A DNA stretch of 64,000 nt from Marthasterias glacialis (taxonomy: Eukaryota; Echinodermata; Asteroidea; Forcipulatida; Asteriidae): positions 11,758,878 to 11,822,877 of the forward strand of contig OU452229.1 of NCBI GenBank assembly GCA_911728455.2, in the 5' to 3' direction. Every line of letters starts with the position of its first letter. Position 1 is the stretch's first letter. Under the pieces are notes generated by a model. It ran no database searches, had not been told where the DNA came from, and saw only the letters and a program-made list of their open reading frames with translations. This document shows, in pieces, positions 54,107 through 64,000 of this stretch. The position numbers and the translations under genes were made by a program.

Positions 54107-55499
54107 TGCACTCTAAAAAATAATTGCTCAACATTGGGTAAGATCTTTACCCTTTCGGTATTAAAAAGGGAACATGATCGTCAACATGAGTAAAAATATT
54201 GCACAACATTCAAAGTGTAAAAAAGTACCCAATATTGGGTAATTTTTAATACAAACATGTGCATGATTTTTAGCACAGCACAGTTGGGTAAGAAGTTACC
54301 CATGTGCCGACCATGTTCCCTTTTTACTCCAAAATTGGGTAAACCTTACCCAACCTTCATTTTACCCAGGTGTTGTTATATTCTTACCCAATGATTGGGT
54401 TATATTATTTTACCCAGCACTGTTGTGTAGTTAAATTACCCCCCACTTGTGTTGCTTTTAAACCAGTTTTGTGCACAAATTAATTTGCAGTTTTATGCCT
54501 GAATTGTCATTTTGTGAGAAATGAGTAAAGACGAAAACTAACAATTAAGTGAAAATACTTTTATTCAACTATAACATGAAACGTGATAAGTAGAAAAGTA
54601 TAGTATATAAAACTCTTGTTTAACAGTAACAACATGAAAAGTGTATAATTGTAAAACTTTTATTCTACAAAACTGTGGATTTATCTTTGTTTTTTCATTA
54701 TTAATAACAAATAATCTGGCAAGAGACAACGCAATAATCACCTTGCTTGAAACTATATTATATGCGTTTACAATTCCGGGGGGGGGGGACCAGATACACT
54801 TGATCCTAAGATGAACGAATATGGTGTCGAATTGAACAAAATGACTAATAACAAAACTCTTGCGAACAGACAATGTAAGAATCTCTTCTTGTGAGAAGTG
54901 CTGGCTCTGAAAAGAGCCGGTTGGTTTTGCCAGACCTTTCAGTGACGAAACCTTCATGTTGAAAAGTCAATGCAGCTTTCCTTGATGAGATATCCTCTTC
55001 ACCAGACAGTTGTTCCTCAAGCAGAATGCTAACATGAAGCCAAATTCTCTTGCAACTATGTTCATAGGAACGCACAGCATCAGACTTACGTCCAGCCCCG
55101 TCCATATTGTACTATGATTTGCCTGCGAATTGCTACTAAATGTACGAATGTATGCCACACATTGCATTATGGGAAAAATGTTTCCACGTGGGCCAATTTA
55201 CCTCATCGTTTGTTACTTCTTACCACTTGTTGTGCAAATGTTACACCGCTTCATGGTAAAACAACTGTTGTTTTACCCATTTCTTGGGTAAACAGTCTTG
55301 ATTCGAACCTCTTTGTTGTGCTAACTGATTTCTTACCCACTTTTGAGTACCGTATGACCTTTTTCATTGTGTAATAGTTTTACACAAGTGAGGGGTAATA
55401 CAAAAATTGTGGTTTTGCCCAATATTGAGCAAATGTTACACAATATTTTTACCCAGCTGTTTTACACAGCAAATATTTACACTTCTTTTTTAGAGTGTG
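54107..55499. mobile_element. 1.4-kb insertion with CACTCTAAAAAA ends and TG target duplication
   Basis: The element body is 54109-55497. CACTCTAAAAAA at the left is exactly complementary to TTTTTTAGAGTG at the right. Comparison with uninterrupted units (CCCTGGCATCC) shows TG on both sides (54107-54108 and 55498-55499), so the insertion duplicated TG. The subterminal regions are dense in TTACCCAA/TTGGGTAA motifs (about 54130-54440 and 55250-55460), possibly transposase binding sites. The middle holds no convincing transposase, although a 130-codon minus-strand frame exists (54565-54957). It is probably a non-autonomous DNA transposon of unknown superfamily. Confidence 0.85.
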
Positions 55500-55648
55500 G
55501 CATTCTCCCTGTTTATCCCGAAGTCCAAACACCATCATTTTCGGAAAGCCCATGAGCAGGGCTTTCCAACAGTGTCAGACTTGTCAGTTTCCCGCCAATA
55601 TGTTGGGAGATAAAGCAGTTGCTAAGTCTTGTTTTCACTCTGTTACAG

Positions 55649-55792
55649 CTTGGTGTACAAAAGTGCCATTAGACAGGCGTTTGAAGCGCATTCCAAGCAG
55701 CCCCGCTCCCTGGTGGTTTCAAGGCGGAAGACGGCCCTACCCGGCCGGGAAAACCAGATTTGCGGATACAGGACTATGGCAGCTACCTGCAG
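55649..55792 (+). other. Exon-like cassette, first full copy in the array
   Basis: 144 nt between TGTTACAG and GTACAAGAAA. Two of three frames are open. One reads FVYKSAIRQAFEAHSKQPRS-like sequence, the other CTKVPLDRRLKRIPSSPAPW-like sequence. A length divisible by three would let tandem cassettes be joined or skipped without changing frame. In the second frame, later copies at 56790, 59867, 62770 and 63738 have a TAG from ACTATGGCAG changing to ACTATAGCAG, whereas the first frame stays open in nearly all copies. Coding status is unproven. Confidence 0.5.
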
Positions 55793-56186
55793 GTACAAGA
55801 AATTTATCTCTAGCCCCATTATTTCTGGATTTATTGGCCGTGGCGCTGCCGACTTCCTTTTTCAGCGTTTTTTTGCTGGCGTCTGGTGGTTTCAAGACGG
55901 AAGATGGCCCTGGTTGGCCGGGAAAACCAAATTTTCGGATGCAGGACTATGGCAGCTACTTGCAGGTACAAGAATTTTCTCTCTAGCCCCATTATTTCTG
56001 GATTTATTAGCTGTGGCGCAGCCGACTACTTTTTTCGGCGTTTTTTTGCTGTCTTCCGTCCAGCACACATGCAGTTGCCTTGGCTATTGTTGACGTACAC
56101 ACAGCATGGCCGTATGCACTGATCATCATCGGGGTGTCCTCACTCCGCAGTCCCTGGCATCCTCCCTGTTTATCCCAAACCCCCAA

Positions 56187-56230
56187 GACCGGCATTTTCG
56201 GAAAGCCCATGAGCAGGGCTTTCCAACAGT
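56187..56230. other. Perfect 9-bp hairpin present in each array unit (example)
   Basis: GGAAAGCCC, loop ATGAGCA, then GGGCTTTCC lies at 56199-56223 in this unit and at the equivalent place in most other units. A few copies carry single changes (for example GGAAAGCTC near 63633, GAGCAAGGCTTTCC near 61223). It sits about 85-110 nt upstream of the cassette's acceptor. Confidence 0.85.
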
Positions 56231-58462
56231 GTCAGACTTGTCAGTTTCCCGCCAATACTTTGGGAGATAGAGCCGTTGCTAAGTCTTGTTTTCATTCTGT
56301 TACAGCTTCGTGTACAAAAGTGCCATTAGACAGGCGTTTGAAGCGCATTCGGAGCAGCCCTGCTCCCTGGTGGTTTCAAGACGGAAGATGGCCCTGGCTG
56401 GCCGGGAAAACCAGATTTTCGGATGCAGGACTATGGCAGCTACCTGCAGGTACAAGAAATTTCTCTCTAGCCCCATTATTTCTGGATTTATTGGCCGTGG
56501 CGCTGCCGACTTCTATTTTCAGCGTTTTTTTGCTGGCTTCGGTCCAGCACACATGTAGTTGCCTTGGCTATTGTTGACGTACACACAGCATGGCCGTGTT
56601 CACTGGACATCATCGGGGTGTCCTCACTCCGCGGTCCCTGGCATCCTCCCTGTTTATCCCAAACCCCCAAGACCGGCATTTTCGGAAAGCCCATGAGCAG
56701 GGCTTTCCAACAGTGTCAGACTTGTCAGTTTCCCGCCAATACTTTGGGAGATACAGCCGTTGCTAAGTCTTGTTTTCATTCTGTTACAGCTTCGTGTACA
56801 AAAGTGCCATTAGACAGGCGTTTCAAGCGCATTCGGAGCAGCCCTGCTCCCTGGTGGTTTCAAGACGGAAGATGGCCCTGGCTGGCCGGGAAAACCAGAT
56901 TTTCGGATGCAAGACTATAGCAGCTACCTACAGGTACAAGAAATTTCTCTCTAGCCCCAGTATTTCTGGATTTATCGGCCGTGGTGCAGCCGACTTCTTT
57001 TTGCGGCGTTTTTTTGCTGGCTTCAGTCCAGCACACATGTAGTTGCCTTGGCTATTGTTGACGTACACACAGCATGGCCGTATGCACTGGGCATCATCGG
57101 GGTGTCCTCACTCCGCAGTCCCTGGCATCCTCCCTGTTTATCCCAAACCCCAAAGACCGGCATTTTCGGAAAGCCCATGAGCAGGGCTTTCCAACAGTGT
57201 CAGACTTGTCAGTTTCCCGCCAATACTTTGGGAAATAGAGCCGTTGCTAAGTCTTGTTTTCATTCTGTTACAGCTTCGTGTACAAAAGTGCCATTAGACA
57301 GGCGTTTGAAGCGCATTCGGAGCAGCCCCGCTCCCTGGTTGTTTCAAGACGGAAGATGGCCCTGGCTGGCCGGGAAAACCAGATTTTCGGATGCAGGACT
57401 ATGGCAGCTACCTGCAGGTACAAGAAATTTCTCTCTAGCCCAATTATTTCTGGATTTATTGGCCGTGGCGCTGCCGACTTCTATTTTCAGCGTTTTTTTG
57501 CTGGCTTCGGTCCAGCACACATGTAGTTGCCTTGGCTATTGTTGACGAACACACAGCATGGCCGTATGCACTGGACATCATCGGGGTGTCCTCACTCCGC
57601 GGTCCCTGGCATCCTCCCTGTTTATCCCAAACCCCCAAGACCGGCATTTTCGGAAAGCCCATGAGCAGGACTTTCCAATAGTGTCAGACTTGTCAGTTTC
57701 CCGCCAATACTTTGGGAGATAGAGCCGTTGCTATGTGTTGTTTTCATTCTGTTATAGCTTCGTGTACAAAAGTGCCATTAGACAGGCGTTTGAAGGGCAT
57801 TTGGAGCAGCCCCGCTCCCTGGGGGTTTCAAGACGGAAGATGGCCCTGGCTGGCCGGGAAACCCAGATTTTCGGATGCAGGACTATGGCAGCTACCTGCA
57901 GGTACAAGAATTTTCTCTCTAGCCCCAGTATTTCTGGATTTATTAGCTGTGGCGCAGCCGACTACTTTTTTCGGCGTTTTTTTGCTGTCTTCGGTCCAGC
58001 ACACATGCAGTTGCCTTGGCTATTGTTGACGTACACACAGCATGGCCGTATGCACTGATCATCATCGGGGTGTCCCCACTCCGCAGTCCCTGGCACCCTC
58101 CCTGTTTATCCCGCAGCCCCACGACCGGTATTTTCGGAAAGCCCATGAGCAGGGCTTTCCAACAGTGTCAGACTTGTCAGTTTCCCGCCAATACTTTGGG
58201 AGATAGAGCCGTTGCTATGTCTTGTTTTCATTCTGTTATAGCTTCGTGTACAAAAGTGAAATTAGACAGGCGTTTGAAGGGCATTTGGAGCAGCCCCGCT
58301 CCCTGGGGGTTTCAAGACAGAAGATGGCTCTGGCTGACCGGGACACCCAGATTTTCGGATGCAAGACTATGGCAGCTACCTGCAGGTACAAGAAATTTCT
58401 CTCTAGCCCTATTATTACTGGATTTATTGGCCTTGGCGCAGCCGACTTCTATTTTCAGCGTT

Positions 58463-58636
58463 TTTTTGCTGGCGTCTGGTGGTTTCAAGACGGAAGATGG
58501 CCCTGGTTGGCCGGGAAAACCAAATTTTCGGATGCAGGACTATGGCAGCTACCTGCAGGTACAAGAATTTTCTCTCTAGCCCCATTATTTCTGGATTTAT
58601 TAGCTGTGGCGCAGCCGACTACTTTTTTCGGCGTTT
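58463..58636 (+). repeat. 173-bp internal partial duplication in a 657-bp unit
   Basis: After TTTTTTTGCTGGCG the unit jumps back to TCTGGTGGTTTCAAGACGGA, repeating the second half of the cassette, its CTGCAG|GTACAAG donor and the following block up to TTTTTTTGCTG. The same structure occurs at about 55870-56043. The repeated join indicates one event copied by later amplification. Confidence 0.85.
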
Positions 58637-61600
58637 TTTTGCTGTCTTCGGTCCAGCACACATGCAGTTGCCTTGGCTATTGTTGACGTACACACAGCAT
58701 GGCCGTATGCACTGATCATCATCGGGGTGTCCTCACTCCGCAGTCCCTGGCATCCTCCCTGTTTATCCCAAACCCCCAAGACCGGCATTTTCGGAAAGCC
58801 CATGAGCAGGGCTTTCCAACAGTGTCAGACTTGTCAGTTTCCCGCCAATACTTTGGGAGATAGAGCCGTTGCTAAGTCTTGTTTTCATTCTGTTACAGCT
58901 TCGTGTACAAAAGTGCCATTAGACAGGCGTTTGAAGCGCATTCGGAGCAGCCCTGCTCCCTGGTGGTTTCAAGACGGAAGATGGCCCTGGCTGGCCGGGA
59001 AAACCAGATTTTCGGATGCAAGACTATGGCAGCTACCTGCAGGTACAAGAAATTTCTCTCTAGCCCCATTATTTCTGGATTTATTGGCCGTGGCGCTGCC
59101 GACTACTATTTTCAGCGTTTTTTTGCTGGCTTCGGTCCAGCACACATGTAGTTGCCTTGGCTATTGTTGACGTACACACAGCATGGCCGTGTTCACTGGA
59201 CATCATCGGGGTGTCCTAACTCCGAGGTCCCTGGCACCCTCCCTGTTTATCCCCAACCCCCAAGACCGGCATTTTCGGAAAGCCCATGAGCAGGGCTTTC
59301 CAACAGTGTCAGACTTGTCAGTTTCCCGCCAATACTTTGGGAGATAGAGCCGTTGCTAAGTCTTGTTTCCATTCTGTTACAGCTTCGTGTACAAAAGTGC
59401 CATTAGACAGGCGTTTCAAGCGCATTCGGAGCAGCCCTGCTCCCTGGTTGTTTCAAGACGGAAGATGGCCCTGGCTGGCCGGGAAAACCAGATTTTCGGA
59501 TGCAGGACTATGGCAGCTACCTGCAGGTACAAGAAATTTCTCTCTAGCCCCATTATTTCTGGATTTATTGGCCGTGGCGCTGCCGACTACTATTTTCAGC
59601 GTTTTTTTGCTGGCTTCGGTCCAGCACACATGTAGTTGCCTTGGCTATTGTTGACGTACACACAGTATGGCCGTGTTCACTGGACATCATCGGGGTGTCC
59701 TCACTCCGCGGTCCCTGGCACCCTCCCTGTTTATCCCAAACCCCCAAGACCGGCATTTTCGGAAAGCCCATGAGCAGGGCTTTCCAACAGTGTCAGACTT
59801 GTCAGTTTCCCGCCATTACTTTGGGAGATAGAGCCGTTGCTAAGTCTTGTTTTCATTCTGTTACAGCTTCGTGTACAAAAGTGCCATTAGACAGGCGTTT
59901 GAAGCGCATTCGGAGCAGCCCTGCTCCCTGGTGGTTTCAAGACGGAAGATGGCCCTGGCTGGCCGGGAAAACCAGATTTTCGGATGCAAGACTATAGCAG
60001 CTACCTACAGGTACAAGAAATTTCTCTCTAGCCCCAGTATTTCTGGATTTATTGGCCGTGGCGCTGCCGACTACTTTTTGCGGCGTTTTTTTGCTGTCTT
60101 CGGTCCAGCACACATGTAGTTGCCTTGGCTATTGTTGACGTACACACAGCATGGCCGTATGCACTGGACATCATCGGGGTGTCCTCACTCCGCGGTCCCT
60201 GGCATCCTCCCTGTTTATCCCAAACCCCAAGACCGGCATTTTCGGAAAGCCCATGAGCAGGGCTTTCCAACAGTGTCAGACTTGTCAGTTTCCCGCCAAT
60301 ACTTTGGGAGATAGAGCCGTTGCTAAGTCTTGTTTTCATTCTGTTACAGCTTCGTGTACAAAAGTGCCATTAGACAGGCGTTTGAAGCGCATTCGGAGCA
60401 ACCCTGCTCCCTGGTGGTTTCAAGACGGAAGATGGCCCTGGTTGGCCGGGAAAACCAAATTTTGGGATGCAGGACTATGGCAGCTACCTGCAGGTACAAG
60501 AAATTTCTCTCTAGCCCAATTATTTCTGGGTTTATTGGCCGTGGTGCAGCCGACTTCTTTTTTCGGCGTTTTTTCGCTGGCTTCGGTCCAGCACATATGT
60601 AGTTGCCTTGGCTATTGTTGACGTACACACAGCATGGCCGTATGCACTGGACATCATCGGGGTGTCCTCACTCCGCGGTCCCTGGCATCCTCCCTGTTTA
60701 TCCCAAACCCCCAAGACCGGCATTTTCGGAAAGCCCATGAGCAGGGCTTTCCAACAGTGTCAGACTTGTCAGTTTCCCGCCAATACTTTGGGAGATACAG
60801 CCGTTGCTAAGTCTTGTTTTCATTCTGTTACAGCTTCGTGTACAAAAGTGCCATTAGACAGCCGTGTGAAGCGCATTCGGAGCAGCCCCGCTCCCTGGTG
60901 GTTTCAAGACGGAAGATGGCCCTGGTTGGCCGGGAAAACCAAATTTTCGAATGCAGGACTATGGCAGCTACCTGCAGGTACTAGAAATTTCTCTCTAGCC
61001 CAATTATTTCTGGGTTTATTGGCCGTGGTGCAGCCGACTTCTTTTTTCGGCGTTTTTTTGCTGGCTTCGGTCCAGCACACATGTAGTTGCCTTGGCTATT
61101 GTTGACGTACACACAGCATGGCCGTGTTCACTGGACATCATCGGGGTGTCCTCACTCCGCGGTCCCTGGCACCCTCCCTGTTTATCCCAAAACCCCAAGA
61201 CCGGCATTTTCGGAAAGCCCATGAGCAAGGCTTTCCAACAGTGTCAGACTTGTCAGTTTCCCGCAAATACTTTGGGAGATAGAGCCGTTGCTAAGTCTTG
61301 TTTTCATTCTGTTACAGCTTCGTGTACAAAAGTGCCATTAGACAGGCGTTTGAAGCGCATTCGGAGCAGCCCCGCTCCCTGGTGGTTTCAAGACGGAAGA
61401 TGGCCCTGGTTGGCCGGGAAAACCTAATTTTCGAATGCAGGACTATGGCAGCTACCTGCAGGTACAAGAAATTTCTCTCTAGCCCCATTATTTCTGGATT
61501 TATTGGCCGTGGTGCAGCCGACTTCTTTTTGCGGCGTTTTTTCGCTGGCTTCGGTCCAGCACATATGTAGTTGCCTTGGCTATTGTTGACGTACACACAG

Positions 61601-64000
61601 CATGGCCGTATGCACTGGACATCATCGGGGTGTCCTCACTCCGCGGTCCCTGGCATCCTCCCTGTTTATCCCAAACCCCGAAGACCGGCATTTTCGGAAA
61701 GCCCATGAGCGGGGCTTTCCAACAGTGTCAGACTTGTCAGTTTCCCGCCAATACTTTGGGAGATAGAGCCGTTGCTAAGTCTTGTTTTCATTCTGTTACA
61801 GCTTCGTGTACAAAAGTGCCATTAGACAGGCGTTTGAAGCGCATTCGGAGCAGCCCTGCTCCCTGGTGGTTTCAAGACGGAAGATGGCCCTGGTTGGCCG
61901 GGAAAACCAAATTTTCCAATGCAGGACTATGGCAGCTACCTGCAGGTACAAGAAATTTCTCTCTAGCCCCTTTATTTCTGGATTTATTGGCCGTGGTGCA
62001 GCCGACTTCTTTTTTCGGCGTTTTTTCGCTGGCTTCGGTCCAGCACATATGTAGTTGCCTTGGCTATTGTTGACGTACACACAGCATGGCCGTATGCACT
62101 GGACATCATCGGGGTGTCCTCACTCCGCGGTCCCTGGCATCCTCCCTGTTTATCCCAAACCCCCAAGACCGGCATTTTCGGAACGCCCATGAGCAAGGCT
62201 TTCCAACAGTGTCAGACTTGTCAGTTTCCCGCCAATACTTTGGGAGATAGAGCCGTTGCTAAGTCTTGTTTTCATTCTGTTACAGCTTCGTGTACAAAAG
62301 TGCCATTAGACAGGCGTTTGAAGCACATTCGGAGCAGCCCTGCTCCCTGGTGGTTTCAAGACGGAAGATGGCCCTGGCTGGCCGGGAAAACCAGATTTTC
62401 GGATGCAGGACTATGGCAGCTACCTGCAGGTACAAGAAATTTCTCTCTAGCCCCTTTATTTCTGGGTTTATTGGCCGTGGTGCAGCCGACTTCTTTTTTC
62501 GGCGTTTTTTCGCTGGCTTCGGTCCAGCACACATGTAGTTGCCTTGGCTATTGTTGACGTACACACAGCATGGCCGTGTTCACTGGACATCATCGGGGTG
62601 TCCTCACTCCGCGGTCCCTGGCACCCTCCCTGTTTATCCCAAACCCCCAAGACCGGCATTTTCGGAAAGCCCATGAGCAGGGCTTTCCAACAGTGTCAGA
62701 CTTGTCAGTTTCCCGCCAATACTTTGGGAGATACAGCCGTTGCTAAGTCTTGTTTTCATTCTGTTACAGCTTCGTGTACAAAAGTGCCATTAGACAGGCG
62801 TTTGAAGCGCATTCGGAGCAGCCCTGCTCCCTGGTGGTTTCAAGACGGAAGATGGCCCTGGCTGGCCGGGAAAACCAGATTTTCGGATGCAAGACTATAG
62901 CAGCTACCTACAGGTACAAGAAATTTCTCTCTAGCCCCATTATTTCTGGATTTATTGGCCGTGGCGCAGCCGACTACTTTTTGCGGCGTTTTTTTGCTGG
63001 CTTCGGACCAGCACACATGTAGTTGCCTTGGCTATTGTTGACGTACACACACCATGGCCGTATGCACTGGACATCATCGGGGTGTCCTCACTCCGCGGTC
63101 CCTGGCATCCTCCCTGTTTATCCCAAACCCCCAAGACCGGCATTTTCGGAAAGCCCATGAGCAGGGCTTTCCAACAGTGTCAGACTTGTCAGTTTCCCGC
63201 CAATACTTTGGGAGATAGAGCCGTTGCTAAGTCTTGTTTTCATTCTGTTACAGCTTCGTGTACAAAAGTGCCATTAGACAGGCGTTTGAAGCGCATTCGG
63301 AGCAGCCCTGCTCCCTGGTGGTTTCAAGACGGAAGATGGCCCTGGTTGGCCGGGAAAACCAAATTTTCGAATGCAGGACTATGGCAGCTACCTGCAGGTA
63401 CAAGAAATTTCTCTCTAGCCCCTTTATTTCTGGATTTATTGGCCGTGGTGCAGCCGACTTCTTTTTGCGGCGTTTTTTCGCTGGCTTCGGTCCAGCACAT
63501 ATGTAGTTGCCTTGGCTATTGTTGACGTACACACAGCATGGCCGTATGCACTGGACATCATCGGGGTGTCCTCACTCCGCGGTCCCTGGCATCCTCCCTG
63601 TTTATCCCAAACCCCCAAGACTGGCATTTTCGGAAAGCTCATGAGCAGGGCTTTCCAACAGTGTCAGACTTGTCAGTTTCCCGCCAATACTTTGGGAGAT
63701 ACAGCCGTTGCTAAGTCTTGTTTTCATTCTGTTACAGCTTCGTGTACAAAAGTGCCATTAGACAGGCGTTTGAAGCGCATTCGGAGCAGCCCTGCTCCCT
63801 GGTGGTTTCAAGACGGAAGATGGCCCTGGCTGGCCGGGAAAACCAGATTTTCGGATGCAAGACTATAGCAGCTACCTACAGGTACAAGAAATTTCTCTCT
63901 AGCCCCAGTATTTCTGGATTTATTGGCCGTGGCGCAGCCGACTACTTTTTGCGGCGTTTTTTTGCTGGCTTCGGACCAGCACACATGTAGTTGCCTTGGC

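Larger units (their letters stand above)
53886..64000 (+). repeat. 484-bp tandem repeat array with exon-like cassettes, runs off the window
   Basis: The first, partial unit starts at ATTTTCGGATGGAGGACTAT (53886). After an inserted element (54109-55497), 17 cassette-bearing units follow. Cassette starts are 55649, 56306, 56790, 57274, 57758, 58242, 58899, 59383, 59867, 60350, 60834, 61318, 61802, 62286, 62770, 63254 and 63738. Spacing is 484 bp (once 483), except two 657-bp units beginning at 55649 and 58242. Within each unit TTTTCATTCTGTTACAG|C and CTACCTGCAG|GTACAAG bound 144 nt. Units are highly similar, implying recent amplification or homogenisation. Many overlapping frames of 68-165 codons recur in each unit; most have no ATG start and none resembles a protein I know. 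Confidence 0.95.

Noticed and set aside
55495..63868. Frames of 105-187 codons repeated through the 484-bp array as candidate proteins
   Set aside because: Most begin at TTG and not ATG, they cross the proposed splice sites, the unit length is not a multiple of three, and no domain is recognisable. Only the 144-nt cassette is worth testing.
55500..64000. The regular array considered as a CRISPR array
   Set aside because: The units are 484 bp with no short repeat/unique spacer structure, and the DNA is clearly animal.

Overview
The window is animal nuclear DNA. Genes are split into short exons with GT/AG splice sites, introns reach 12 kb, and most of the sequence is interspersed repeats. The frequent ACATGTAC motifs, the palindromic GGGCCCAATTTCATAGAGC element and the tRNA-derived SINE bodies suggest a marine invertebrate deuterostome. 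An echinoderm, possibly a sea star, is my best guess, but this is an inference and not a database match.

Layout. (1) 1 to 38.8 kb, minus strand: five exons of a ceramide synthase 1-type (CERS1/LAG1) gene that match phase at every junction. Start exon 38569-38796, then 26598-26757, 13953-14133, 5418-5579 and 1436-1589. Together they encode about 295 residues, including the HH and HDxxD active-site residues. The C-terminal exon was not found and probably lies beyond base 1. The introns hold MITE-like inverted-repeat elements, SINEs, minisatellites and foldback elements. (2) 40.5 to 42.5 kb, minus strand: three in-register exons of a Myb/SANT-like DNA-binding protein of the PIF/Harbinger-associated type. 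Its first exon has an internal deletion and a frameshift, so it is probably a pseudogene. An orphan 3' coding exon lies just downstream. (3) 42.5 to 45.4 kb: a CpG-rich patch, then mostly unassigned sequence. (4) 45.4 to 50.2 kb, plus strand: a decayed P-element-like (THAP9-type) transposase. It keeps recognisable THAP zinc-finger, coiled-coil, helix-turn-helix, RNase H-like and C-terminal parts but has several stops and frameshifts. (5) 50.2 to 53.9 kb: AT-rich spacer, a long-armed MITE, and a possible first exon at 53025. (6) 53.9 kb to the window end: a tandem array with a 484-bp unit. Every unit carries a 144-nt exon-like cassette with splice acceptor and donor, and a perfect 9-bp hairpin. 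The array is interrupted by a 1389-bp transposon-like insert flanked by TG, and its last nine units show a three-unit higher-order period.

The only gene here that looks functional is the ceramide synthase, which would N-acylate sphingoid bases in the ER membrane. The other coding remnants are transposon-related. The most unusual structure is the 484-bp array of exon-like cassettes. Family assignments rest on reading motifs by eye; no alignment or search was run.
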